A DNA stretch of 64,000 nt from Bacteroidales bacterium (GTDB lineage: Bacteria > Bacteroidota > Bacteroidia > Bacteroidales > Lentimicrobiaceae). Positions 7,644 to 16,752 of this stretch are shown piece after piece. The translations under genes were made by a program, and so were the position numbers. How positions within the stretch are numbered: position 1 is the first letter of the stretch; each line of letters begins with the position of its first letter. The stretch spans positions 62,001 to 126,000 of the forward strand of contig JAEUTG010000029.1 in the NCBI GenBank assembly GCA_016788045.1. The letters run 5' to 3'. The notes under the pieces were generated by a model, which saw nothing but the letters and a program-made list of their open reading frames with translations, was not told where the DNA came from and searched no databases.

Positions 7644-10628
7644 ATGGAAAACGAAATGACAACCACAGAATTTGAATTGATTGGAATCCTCAGAAAATCA
7701 GTTCCCTTTGGCTTTGTTATTTATCCCTATCTGGCTGTAAAAAATGATGCCGGATACCTGAGTGTATACGAAAGGCTTTCTTCCCTGAATGCTGGTACAG
7801 CAAATGGCCTGACCGATATTGCCATAGAACTCACAGAGATCACCGCACAGCTTGACCCCCAGGCCCTGGTTAAGAAGTTCTCGAAAAAAGCCCTTTCACC
7901 TAAGGAATTTTACGAGAAGGCCGGCGACAAGCAGATCAATCAGGTGATCCGGCCATATACCGACACCCTGCTGGTCCGGCAGATTGAACTCTTCAGGCAA
8001 CATTCCATTCCTTTGTTTCACGATGGCAGAATGCCCAACCTGTACCCAGAGGACCGTATCCCCTTTTGCGAAGAAAAGGTCGCCCCGCAACTCAGGTTCC
8101 GCAGAACCGGCAGCGGCACACTTTACACCCTGAAAATCCGGGTAGGAGCCCAATTGCTCGATCTTCAGCATTCCGGAAATATGGTCCTTACCGTTTCTCC
8201 CTGTTACCTTGTTTCAAGACAGGGCCTGATAAAATTCGGGGACGAAATTACCGGAAAAATGCTGCAGCCTTTTCTCGTAAAAGAAAGCATCGACATCCCG
8301 AAAAGGATGGAAAACGATTACTTCAGCCGGTTTATCCGGAAGCTGGTCAGCCGTTGTGAAATCGAAGCTGAGGGTTTTGAGGTGAGGGATGAAGATGTGC
8401 AACCGATACCGGTGCTTACACTCGAAAACGACTGGCGCAATCAGCCGGTATTGGTTCTTGCGTTCAGGTATGGTGAGAAAATGATCCTTGCTGATCACCC
8501 CCGGAAGATATCAACAGACCTGAAATCGGATGATAACGGATTTGTATTTGTCAGGGTGAAACGGAAAACAACACCCGAAAAGCAGTGGGAGTCAAAGCTG
8601 GGTGCTTATGACCTCGTGAAAACAGGCTCTGCCTTCAGAAAGGAAGTTTCAGGAAGGAGTTTTACGCTCTACGAAATGGTGTTCTGGTTATCAGAGCATA
8701 TTGCCGGGCTTACCGGAGATGGCTTTGTGATTGAACAGAACCTTGACCAGCAGTTCTGTCTGGATAAAGGAACACTGACTGTTTCCCTGGGTAAAGCCAA
8801 CGACTGGTATGACCTTAGTGCAATCGTGAATGCAGGTGGATTTTCCATCCCGTTTATCCGCTTCAGGGATCACATTCTGAAAGGCCAGCGCGGGTTTCAG
8901 CTTCCTGACGACCGGACCTTTATCATCCCTGAACCCTGGTTTGCACGGTATCAGCCGTTGATGCACCATGTGAGCGCCCAGTCTGAAGGCATGCAGGTGG
9001 CCCGTCATCATTATCGACTGCTCGTTGATTTCAGTTTTCCTGAAATAAATGACATAATGGCACGGGAGTCTACCCCGGAACCGATGAAACCGCCCGAACT
9101 GAAGGAAGTGGTACTCAGGCCATACCAGCTCTATGGGTTTGCCTGGATGAAACGGCACGAAAGGTCGGGTTTCGGGGCTTTACTGGCCGATGACATGGGT
9201 TTGGGAAAAACTATACAGGTGACCGGGCTGTTGGTTTCATATTACGAATCAGTGGTCGGCAACACCGGCAGACCGGCCACAGAACCGGAACGAAAACCTG
9301 TTTCAGCAGGGGCACAGCTCAGTATTTTCGATACACCGGATGAACCCGGTACTGTGAGATTACCGGTTACCGCACAAGCGAAGCTCCCTGTAGTCAACCT
9401 TCCATGCAGCCTGGTTGTCATGCCTGCTTCGCTTATTTTTAACTGGCTGTATGAAATGAATCGGTTGGCGCCCTGGTTGAAGGTTAATGTGGTTACCTCA
9501 GGCAAACACCTCAGCAGGAGGAACTTCAGCCACAATACCATAGTGCTAACTACCTACGGGATGGTCAGAAACCACATCGGTTTCTTTGAAGAAATCAGCT
9601 ACGGGTATGTGGTGCTCGACGAGAGCCAGGGAATCAAGAATCCGGCCTCGAAAACCACCATGGCAATCTTCAGGCTGAGGGCTGTACATCGCATTGCCAT
9701 GACCGGGACTCCTGTTGAGAACAGGCTTTCTGATCTGTGGTCGCAGATGCACTTCCTCAATCCGGGCATTCTCGGAAGTTTGCAGCAGTTCAATGATTCC
9801 TACGCTTCCATGCTGACTTCAGATCTGAACCATCCTGCAGGAACAGCCCTGCTAAACCTGATTCAACCCTTCATTCTGCGTCGCACCAAAGAAGAAGTCG
9901 CCCCTGAACTGCCCCGGCTTACCGAAACGGTGAGCTACTGTACGATGAATGATGATCAGACGGAGCTTTATGAACGGGAGAAAGCCAGGATCAGAAATCA
10001 CCTGTTGGCTGCTGAAGGGGAGACCTTTGGCGTAAATACATCGGTGATTGTGCTGAGAGCGCTGATGCAACTCCGGCAGATAGCCAATCATCCGCTGCTG
10101 GCAGATGCCGGTACATCCACAGGAAGCGGTAAATTCGATGAGGTGGCGCTCAAGCTTGAAACCCTGGTTGGAGAGGGGCGCAAGGTGCTGGTGTTCTCAT
10201 CCTTTGTAAGGCATCTGAAGCTCTACGAAAATTGGTGTACAGAAAAAGGTGTTGGATATACCATGCTCACGGGGGCAACCACCAACAGGGAGAAAGTCGT
10301 GAAGTCGTTCAGGGAAGATAAAAGGAAACTTGTATTCCTGATTTCACTGAAAGCCGGAGGCACAGGACTGAACCTTACCGAAGCCGATTATGTGTTTATT
10401 CTCGATCCATGGTGGAACCCGGCGGCTGAGATGCAGGCCGTCAGCAGGGCCCACAGGATAGGGCAGGACAAGAAAGTGTTTGTGTACCGGTTTATCTCAA
10501 CGGGCACCGTTGAGGAAAAAATATTGATCCTGCAGCAGCAGAAAACCCGGCTGGCACAGGCTTTTGTAAAGACTCAACAAGTTTTTGAGGGTCTTAGGAT
10601 GGAGGAGATTATGGAGATGTTTGAATAG
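7644..10628 (+). CDS. SNF2-family DEAD/H-type ATPase/helicase
   Basis: About 994 aa. The first ~480 residues are an uncharacterised N-terminal region. The SNF2 motor follows: LRPYQLYGFAWM, Walker A ADDMGLGKT (K522), motif II VVLDESQ (DESQ variant), motif III MTGTPVENRLSDLW, then the second RecA lobe with KAGGTGLNLTEADYV and motif VI QAVSRAHRIGQ. These proteins translocate on double-stranded DNA and remodel protein-DNA complexes; bacterial versions are RapA/HepA-like in motor but usually of unknown target. The frame is open from a GTG at 7626; ATG 7644 (MENEMTTTEF) or 7656 is more likely. It precedes the repeat array at 10778. Confidence 0.9.
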   Translation: MENEMTTTEFELIGILRKSVPFGFVIYPYLAVKNDAGYLSVYERLSSLNAGTANGLTDIAIELTEITAQLDPQALVKKFSKKALSPKEFYEKAGDKQINQVIRPYTDTLLVRQIELFRQHSIPLFHDGRMPNLYPEDRIPFCEEKVAPQLRFRRTGSGTLYTLKIRVGAQLLDLQHSGNMVLTVSPCYLVSRQGLIKFGDEITGKMLQPFLVKESIDIPKRMENDYFSRFIRKLVSRCEIEAEGFEVRDEDVQPIPVLTLENDWRNQPVLVLAFRYGEKMILADHPRKISTDLKSDDNGFVFVRVKRKTTPEKQWESKLGAYDLVKTGSAFRKEVSGRSFTLYEMVFWLSEHIAGLTGDGFVIEQNLDQQFCLDKGTLTVSLGKANDWYDLSAIVNAGGFSIPFIRFRDHILKGQRGFQLPDDRTFIIPEPWFARYQPLMHHVSAQSEGMQVARHHYRLLVDFSFPEINDIMARESTPEPMKPPELKEVVLRPYQLYGFAWMKRHERSGFGALLADDMGLGKTIQVTGLLVSYYESVVGNTGRPATEPERKPVSAGAQLSIFDTPDEPGTVRLPVTAQAKLPVVNLPCSLVVMPASLIFNWLYEMNRLAPWLKVNVVTSGKHLSRRNFSHNTIVLTTYGMVRNHIGFFEEISYGYVVLDESQGIKNPASKTTMAIFRLRAVHRIAMTGTPVENRLSDLWSQMHFLNPGILGSLQQFNDSYASMLTSDLNHPAGTALLNLIQPFILRRTKEEVAPELPRLTETVSYCTMNDDQTELYEREKARIRNHLLAAEGETFGVNTSVIVLRALMQLRQIANHPLLADAGTSTGSGKFDEVALKLETLVGEGRKVLVFSSFVRHLKLYENWCTEKGVGYTMLTGATTNREKVVKSFREDKRKLVFLISLKAGGTGLNLTEADYVFILDPWWNPAAEMQAVSRAHRIGQDKKVFVYRFISTGTVEEKILILQQQKTRLAQAFVKTQQVFEGLRMEEIMEMFE

Positions 10629-10652
10629 GTGATTTAAGTAAAAAAGCGAAAG

Positions 10653-10679
10653 CCTGCCTACCAGCTACAGGCTGACAGG
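10653..10679. repeat. Small CCTGCCTG-type palindrome
   Basis: CCTGCCTACCAG...AGGCTGACAGG forms an imperfect inverted repeat just after the SNF2 gene. It belongs by sequence to the same small palindrome family as 1371-1397, 18406-18437 and 62927-62953. Confidence 0.45.
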
Positions 10680-10777
10680 TAAAAAGTAAAAAATTCCTTC
10701 TTTGACGATGGGTTGTTTGTTTATATGCTTTTCTCCTGCAAGCAGCGTTCTGAGCAATGAGTTGAAATCAGATTTCC

Positions 10778-13012
10778 GTTGGTGGCGGGGTCGGATGTTG
10801 GCAGAATTCACGATACGAATGGGAGATTCGACCCCGGCGGGGTCGAATGTTTATAGAATAACGAGAATGGTAAGGCCTACGACCCCAGCGGGGTCGCATG
10901 TTTATAGAAATGGCGATTTCAGATTGGATTCCGACCCCGGCGGGGTCGAATGAAAAATGACAGCACCGGGAATTAAATTTTTTCTTCGGGGCGAGGAATT
11001 CAGAACCAAATTACAGGGGGAATGTACGACCCCGCTGGGGTCGGGAATTTCTATCTTGTTCATGTTTTCTATAAACATATGACTCCTCCGGAGTCAGGCA
11101 TCCAGGTGCCGCATTCGTTTTTGCCCCCCCCCCTGAGGGATCAGATGTTTATAGATTATCAGGAATGGTAAAGATATCGACCCCAGCGGGGTCGCATGTT
11201 CATAGAAATGGCGATTTCAGATTGGATTCCGACCCTGGCGGGGTCGAATGAAAAATGACAGCACCGGGAATTAATTTTTTCATTTCGGGGAGCGGAATTC
11301 TGAACCAAATTACAGGGGGAATGTACGACCCCGCTGGGGTCGGGAATATCTATCCTGTTCATTTTTTCAATAAACATATGACTCCTCCGGAGTCGGGCAT
11401 ACAGGTGCCGCATTCGTATTTGCCCCCCTGCGGGGTCAGATGTTAATAGAATATCGGGAATGGTTATGATATCGAACCCAGCGGGGTCACATGTTTATAG
11501 CAATGGCGATTCCAGATTGGTTTGCGACCCCGCCGGGGTCGAATGTAAATGACAAACCGGGAATTATATTTTTTATTTCGGCCGCGGAATTCAGAACCAA
11601 ATTGCAGGGGGAATGTACGACCTCGCTGGGGTCGGGAATTTCTATCCTGTTCATGTTTTCTATAAACATATGACTCTTCCGGAGTCAGGCATCCAGGTGC
11701 CGCATTCGTATTTGCCCCCCTGCGGGGCCAGGTGTTAATAGAATATCGGGAATGGTAAGGATATCGAACCCAGCGGAGTCGCATGTTTATAGCAATGGCG
11801 ATTCCAGATTGGTTTGCGACCCTGGCGGGGTCGAATGTAAAATGACAGCACCGGGAATTAAATTTTTTCTTCGGGGCGCGGAATTCAGAACCATATTGCA
11901 GGGGGAATATACGACCCCGCTGGGGTCGGGAAATTCTATCCTGTTCATGTTTTCTATAAACATATGACTCCTCCGGAGTCGGGCATACAGGTGCCGCATT
12001 CGTTTTTGCCCCCCTGCGGGGTCAGATGTTAATAGAATATCGGGAATGGTTATGATATCGAACCCAGCGGGGTCACATGTTTATAGCAACGGCGATTCCA
12101 GATTGGTTTGCGACCCCGCCGGGGTCGAATGTAAATGACAAACCGGGAATTATATTTTTTATTTCGGCCGCGGAATTCAGAACCAAATTGCAGGGGGAAT
12201 ATACGACCCCGCGGGGGTCGGGAAATTCTATCCTGTTCATGTTTTCTATAAACATATGACTCCTTCGGAGTCGGGCATACAGGTACCGCATTCGTTTTTT
12301 CCCCCTTGCGGGGTCAGATGTTTATAGATTATCGGGAATGGTAAGGATATCGACCCCAGCGGGGTCACATGTTTATAGCAATGGCGATTTCAGATTGGTT
12401 TCCGACCCCGGATGGGTCGAATGTAAAATGACAGCACCGGGAATTAAATTTTTTCTTCGTGGCGAGGAATTCAGAATCAAATTGCAGGGGGAATGTACGA
12501 CCCCGCGGGGGTCGGGAAATTCTATCCTGTTCATGTTTTCTATAAACATATGACTCCTCCGGAGTCGGGCATCCAGGTGCCGCATTCGTTTTTGCCCCCC
12601 TGCGGGATCAGATGTTTATAGATTATCGGGAATGGTAAGGATATCGACCCCGCCGGGGTCACATGTTTATAGCAATGGCGATTTCAGATTGGTTCCCGAC
12701 CCCGCCGGGGTCGAATGTAAATGACAAACCGGGAATTATTTTTTTTATTTCGGCCGAGGAATTCAGAATCAAATTGCAGGGGGAATGTACGACCCCGCTG
12801 GGGTCGGGAATATCTATCCTGTTCATGTTTTCTATAAACATATGACTCCTCCGGAGTCAGGTATCCAGTTGCCGCATTCGTTTTTGCCCCCCTGCCGGGT
12901 CAGATGTTAATAGAATATCGGGAGTGGTAATGATATCGACCCCAGCGGGGTCGCATATTTATATAAATGGCGATTCCAGATTGGTTCCCGACCCCGGCGG
13001 GGTCGAATGCTT
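10778..13012. repeat. Hairpin tandem array A (about 293-bp units, no transposase)
   Basis: A non-coding array of seven complete units and partial units at both ends. Units start with the first palindrome at 10880, 11178, 11473, 11765, 12059, 12351, 12645 and 12937 (periods 292-298). In unit 1 the palindromes lie at 10880 (P1, followed by CATGTTTATAG), 10932 (P2), 11027 (P3) and 11081 (P4, preceded by TTCTATAAACAT). P1-P3 have GACCCC/GGGGTC arms and P4 has GACTCC/GGAGTC arms around a ~3-nt loop. A fifth half-palindrome (GCCCCCCTGCGGGGTCAGATG type) lies about 50 nt after P4. Two spacer variants alternate from 11473, giving an exact 586-bp higher-order period. Short open frames cross it on both strands but are by-products of the repeats. 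It has the same layout as array B at 57706-60177. Confidence 0.9.
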
Positions 13013-13112
13013 TTTTATAACAATCTGTGGGATTCGCGTCAGCCCTTTTGCGTTAACCAAAGGCATGCCAACCTTCAAAAATCATGAGCTCCCTGGTATC
13101 CTCTGCCATCTT

Positions 13113-14279
13113 TCATTTAAAGCCCGCTTCCAGTTGTTCCAGGGCTTTTTGCAGGGTGGCGCGCGGGCAGGCCAGGTTCATCCGCATATAGCCTGAACCA
13201 CCCGGCCCGAATTGTGTGCCTTCGTTCAAACCCAGGCCGGCCTTTTCAATCATGAACTTCTTCAGCTCCGCATCATTCATGCCTGTGGCCCTGAAATCAA
13301 GCCAGGCCATGTAGGTGGCTTCCGGACGGATAACCGTTACCTGCGGAAGTCTTTCGTCGGCAAAATCCATCAGCAGCTGAATATTCCCATCGATGTAATC
13401 CAGTAACTGCCCGAGCCAGGCATCACCATGGGTGTAGGCGGCTTCAGCAGCCACATTGCCGAACAGGTTGCCCATTTCAATGTGCAGCGCATCCAGCACC
13501 TTTCGGAACTTCTTCATGAGCATCGGATTGCTGATGATAACCGAAGAGGTAGCCATCCCCGCCAGGTTGAAGGTCTTGCTCGGAGCAACCATGGTAACGG
13601 TATTGGCGGCCGTTTCGGGTGAAAGCCCGGCCAGCACCGTATGTGTATAACCCCTGTTAACCAGGTCGCTGTGGATCTCATCTGAAACCATCAGCACCCC
13701 GTACTGGTTACAGAGATCAGCCAGCTTTCCAAGCTCCTCTCTCGACCAGGCATTCCCGCCCGGATTGTGGGGGTTGCTCAGAATGATCATAGCAGCCCCT
13801 GCACGGCAGTGTTTTTCCAGGTCTTCATAATCCATTCGATAGCGGCCGTTTTCTATAATCAGCTGGTTGTACACCAGCCTGCGGCCATGGTCTTTTACCG
13901 CACCGAAAAACGGAAAATAGACCGGCGGCTGCACAATGATGCGGTCGCGGCGGCGGGTAAAAGCCAGCACCGCCATGTTTACGGCCGGAACGATGCCAGG
14001 GGAGAAGGCGATCCAATCGCGTTTTACCTCCCAGTTATGACGGCGTTTCAACCAGGCGGTCAGCGAAGTGAAATAGGAATCCGGTCGTATGGAATACCCC
14101 AGTATCTCATGTTCTGCCCTGTTGCGGATGGCATCCATAATAAAGTCAGGGGTGCGGAAATCCATATCGGCTACCCACATGGGAAGTACCTCTTCCGTCC
14201 CGAAAAAGAAATTCCGAAGATCATATTTTACACAGGCCGTGTTGCTGCGGTCTACGATTTCATCAAAATTGTATCTCAT
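13113..14279 (-). CDS. MalY/PatB-family PLP enzyme (cystathionine beta-lyase / aminotransferase)
   Basis: A fold-type I PLP enzyme of 388 aa. The start RYNFDEIVDR...VLPMWVADMDF is typical of the MalY/PatB subgroup. ILSNPHNPGGNAW is the PLP-pocket Asn motif, VSDEIHSDL the conserved Asp, and VAPSKTFNLAG contains the Schiff-base lysine. The known reaction is beta-cleavage of cystathionine or cysteine S-conjugates to pyruvate, ammonia and a thiol; some members act as aminotransferases. The frame extends to 14363, with Met codons at 14297 and 14279. I prefer 14279 because a TACTTTTG -7 box at 14304-14311 would leave almost no leader for 14297 and because the protein then begins like its relatives. 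It is divergent from the deiminase gene. Confidence 0.9.
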   Translation of the reverse strand: MRYNFDEIVDRSNTACVKYDLRNFFFGTEEVLPMWVADMDFRTPDFIMDAIRNRAEHEILGYSIRPDSYFTSLTAWLKRRHNWEVKRDWIAFSPGIVPAVNMAVLAFTRRRDRIIVQPPVYFPFFGAVKDHGRRLVYNQLIIENGRYRMDYEDLEKHCRAGAAMIILSNPHNPGGNAWSREELGKLADLCNQYGVLMVSDEIHSDLVNRGYTHTVLAGLSPETAANTVTMVAPSKTFNLAGMATSSVIISNPMLMKKFRKVLDALHIEMGNLFGNVAAEAAYTHGDAWLGQLLDYIDGNIQLLMDFADERLPQVTVIRPEATYMAWLDFRATGMNDAELKKFMIEKAGLGLNEGTQFGPGGSGYMRMNLACPRATLQKALEQLEAGFK

Positions 14280-14303
14280 ACTTGCTGTTTTGTCCATCCC
14301 CGG

Positions 14304-14311
14304 CAAAAGTA
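14304..14311 (-). promoter_or_regulatory. -7 box (TACTTTTG) for the malY-like gene
   Basis: TACTTTTG on the minus strand, 25 nt before the ATG at 14279. It argues against the upstream Met codons as starts. Confidence 0.5.
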
Positions 14312-14431
14312 GGAATTCTGAAGTTACCGGACCAACGTCTCCAGACTGCTCCATCAGAGCCATGGCGGCAAAAAAGCAGGATATTGTAATCTGGCAGTTA
14401 ACCTGGTGAAAATGTGTACACCAAAGTTTAT

Positions 14432-14439
14432 TACTTTTG
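14432..14439 (+). promoter_or_regulatory. -7 box (TACTTTTG) for the deiminase gene
   Basis: TACTTTTG lies 22 nt before the ATG at 14462. With the box at 14304-14311 it makes a divergent promoter pair in this 182-bp gap. Confidence 0.55.
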
Positions 14440-14451
14440 AAGAAATTGAAA

Positions 14452-14457
14452 AGGAGG
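14452..14457 (+). promoter_or_regulatory. Strong Shine-Dalgarno (AGGAGG)
   Basis: A perfect AGGAGG sits 4 nt before the ATG at 14462. This is unusual here: no other gene I examined in this window has a comparable site. Confidence 0.6.
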
Positions 14458-14461
14458 AGTT

Positions 14462-16114
14462 ATGTCCATGAATCGAACGGGGTTGATGCTGATGATACTT
14501 TTCTGCGGGCTGGTCGTCAGTGCCCAGCGTCGCATGGTGGCTGAGTGGGAACCGGCCTTCGGAACCCTGATCCGCTGGCCCCTGGGGATTCCGGGTGACC
14601 TGGTGGTTGAACTGGCCCGGCATGATTCTGTTTATGTGTTGGTCGAGAATCCCGGACAACAGGCACAGGCCACCGCTACGTTTCAGTCGTATGGGGTGAA
14701 TATGAACCATTGCCGGTTTTTGGAGGCCGACACCTACTCACACTGGACCCGCGACTGGGGCCCGCATTACGTGTTTGATGAGAACGGCAATGCCGGCATA
14801 GCCGACCCGCTTTTCGATGGCTACCCCTGGGTGCCCGGATGCAACGGCAACCAGTCGTTGACCTCCCCGGAAAGCATCCTCGGCTACGAAGAGGATGATG
14901 CCGTGAATGCCGCTCTGGCCGGAGCCTTTGGCCTGCCACTGATTGAATTTCCGGCTTACCTCACTGGTGGAAACATCATGACCGATGGGCAGGGTCTGGC
15001 TTATTCCACACAACAGATGCTTGATGAGAGCGAGACTTTCTGCAACCAGACCTGTTTTATGGCCAATGCGGCCGGTTTGCTGGGACTGACAGATTATTCC
15101 ATTGCTTCCAATCCGGAAGTGTATGGCATTCAGCATATTGACTGTTATGCCAAACTGCTGGATGAGGAGACTGTGCTTGTAAAAAAACTTCCGGCAGGGC
15201 ACCCTGAATATGAATGTGTTGAAGACCTGGCCAACTTTTTCCGGGACCAGACCACCTGCTATGGCCGTAATTATACCGTGCACCGGATCTTCTGCCCGGT
15301 GATCACCGGCGATGAAGTGCCGGCATATACCAATTCACTGATCCTGAATCATAAGGTACTGGTTCCCCTCTTTGGTATTGAGGAGGATGAACAAGCCCTG
15401 CAAACCTACCGCGACCTGATGCCTGGTTATCAGGTGGTGGGCTTTACCGGTAGCTGGTATTATTACGATGCCCTGCATTGCCGCACCATGGGCATCTTTG
15501 ACCCTGAAATGCTGTACATCCGGCACAAAGCACCGAAACTGGCCGCTGCCGGTGTGTCGTGCCGGTTAGCAGCCCGCGTAACCGATTACAGCCAGTCCGG
15601 ACTGATGGGCGACAGCCTTTTCCTTTACTGGAAACCGGAAGGATTGTTCCCATGGAACCGTGAACTTCTTACGGTGCTTCCCGGAACCGACAGCCTGGTT
15701 GCCTGGGTGCCCGGATTAGCCGATGGTGCCGGAATCCGTTACTATTTCTCGTTGGCTGATTCGTCGGGGAGGTACGAGACGCTTCCGCGCACCGCGCCGG
15801 CCAGCCATTTTTCACTTGAATTTACCGATTTGCTGACTGGTATTCCGGAACAGGGAACAACAGATGAACTCCTGATATATACACAACCCTTCAGCAGTCA
15901 GCTGAGTTTCCGATACACTCCCCGGTCAGAGGGTATGGTGACCGCCAAACTGCTGGATATTTCGGGAAGAACCCTGCGCGAAACCCGGAAGCCGGCCAAT
16001 GGTAAAGAGCTGCTGGATTTTGTTTGGGAGACGTCCGGACTTGGGAGAGGCTGTTACTTTCTCCGGATAACATCCGGTAACCGTATCCTGAGTACGAAAG
16101 TGATCAAGCAATAA
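14462..16114 (+). CDS. Secreted peptidylarginine-deiminase-like enzyme with T9SS C-terminal domain
   Basis: A 550-aa exported guanidino-modifying enzyme of the agmatine deiminase/PPAD superfamily. Parts in order: short signal peptide (1-20, ending VVSAQ), deiminase fold (about 21-355), an Ig-like domain (about 365-465) and a type IX secretion sorting domain (about 475-550, with LLDISGRTL and a GCYFLRI strand near the end). By comparison from memory with Porphyromonas PPAD, the catalytic set is complete: D98 (TRDWG), H225 and D227 (QHIDCY), N291 (TNSLILN) and C340 (ALHCRT). Total length and domain order also match PPAD (about 556 aa). No arginine is seen where PPAD has its substrate-carboxylate arginines, so specificity may differ: protein arginine, free arginine or agmatine. 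The start is fixed by the AGGAGG and -7 box upstream. Confidence 0.9.
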   Translation: MSMNRTGLMLMILFCGLVVSAQRRMVAEWEPAFGTLIRWPLGIPGDLVVELARHDSVYVLVENPGQQAQATATFQSYGVNMNHCRFLEADTYSHWTRDWGPHYVFDENGNAGIADPLFDGYPWVPGCNGNQSLTSPESILGYEEDDAVNAALAGAFGLPLIEFPAYLTGGNIMTDGQGLAYSTQQMLDESETFCNQTCFMANAAGLLGLTDYSIASNPEVYGIQHIDCYAKLLDEETVLVKKLPAGHPEYECVEDLANFFRDQTTCYGRNYTVHRIFCPVITGDEVPAYTNSLILNHKVLVPLFGIEEDEQALQTYRDLMPGYQVVGFTGSWYYYDALHCRTMGIFDPEMLYIRHKAPKLAAAGVSCRLAARVTDYSQSGLMGDSLFLYWKPEGLFPWNRELLTVLPGTDSLVAWVPGLADGAGIRYYFSLADSSGRYETLPRTAPASHFSLEFTDLLTGIPEQGTTDELLIYTQPFSSQLSFRYTPRSEGMVTAKLLDISGRTLRETRKPANGKELLDFVWETSGLGRGCYFLRITSGNRILSTKVIKQ

Positions 16115-16171
16115 ACCGGCTCTGACCAACCCTTGTTTGCAGTGATCAACCATTCAGGACGTATCAAAGTG

Positions 16172-16624
16172 ATGGTAATTATGGAGATTATGAGAGCCGC
16201 GAGAAACACAATTGAATCCATTGCCCCTTGTGGCCTCAACTGCACTACCTGCTATGCTTATCAGCGGTCAAAGAATACCTGTCCTGGTTGTCGGGGTGAA
16301 AGCAATACAAAACCAGCCTACTGCCACCGGTGCATTATCGCGAATTGTCCTTCTCTGGCAGAAACAGCTTCCGGTTACTGCTATGATTGTGCCAATTTCC
16401 CCTGTAAACGGCTGAAACAACTGGATCGCCGCTACCGGCTGAAATACCATACCGGCCTGATTCAGAACCTGCTCGACCTGAAGAACATGGGCCCGGAAGC
16501 GTTTCAATTGCGTGAGCAACAGCGCTATACCTGCCGGAACTGCGGTGCCTGGCTGTGTGTGCACTCCAACACTTGTCCGGAATGCAAAGCGCCGTTTCCC
16601 GGAACCCTCGAAATAAACCATTGA
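16172..16624 (+). CDS. DUF3795-like cysteine-rich zinc-binding protein
   Basis: About 150 aa with fourteen or more Cys, in sets such as CGLNCTTC, CPGC, CHRC, CYDC and, near the C-terminus, CRNCGAW and CPECKAPF. The IAPCGLNC start of the domain is typical of DUF3795 proteins, which are small presumed metal-binding proteins of unknown function; the last ~40 residues look like an added zinc ribbon. The frame is open from a TTG at 16133; ATGs at 16172, 16181 and 16190 are all possible starts. It is downstream of the deiminase gene on the same strand. Confidence 0.7.
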   Translation: MVIMEIMRAARNTIESIAPCGLNCTTCYAYQRSKNTCPGCRGESNTKPAYCHRCIIANCPSLAETASGYCYDCANFPCKRLKQLDRRYRLKYHTGLIQNLLDLKNMGPEAFQLREQQRYTCRNCGAWLCVHSNTCPECKAPFPGTLEINH

Positions 16625-16752
16625 ATTATTGCAGTCTGCACCTGATAAACGGGGATCTTCAAGCTTCAGGCTCCGGGCTCATGGCTTCAACCTCAGGATA
16701 AGCTGGTTGCTGGCCAAAAACCCCGGCCCCTATGAGATTCGTAACAGGAAAC

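Noticed and set aside
10778-13012. CRISPR array
   Set aside because: Repeats are palindromes of different types at unequal spacing, and the spacers between them are themselves repeated from unit to unit. No cas gene is near.
10702-13196. Many 60-106 aa open frames on both strands with repeated PGGV/GSNVY or MFIENMNRI-type sequence
   Set aside because: They read through the hairpin array in several frames on both strands, repeat with the array period and have no start signals. They are by-products of stop-free palindromes.
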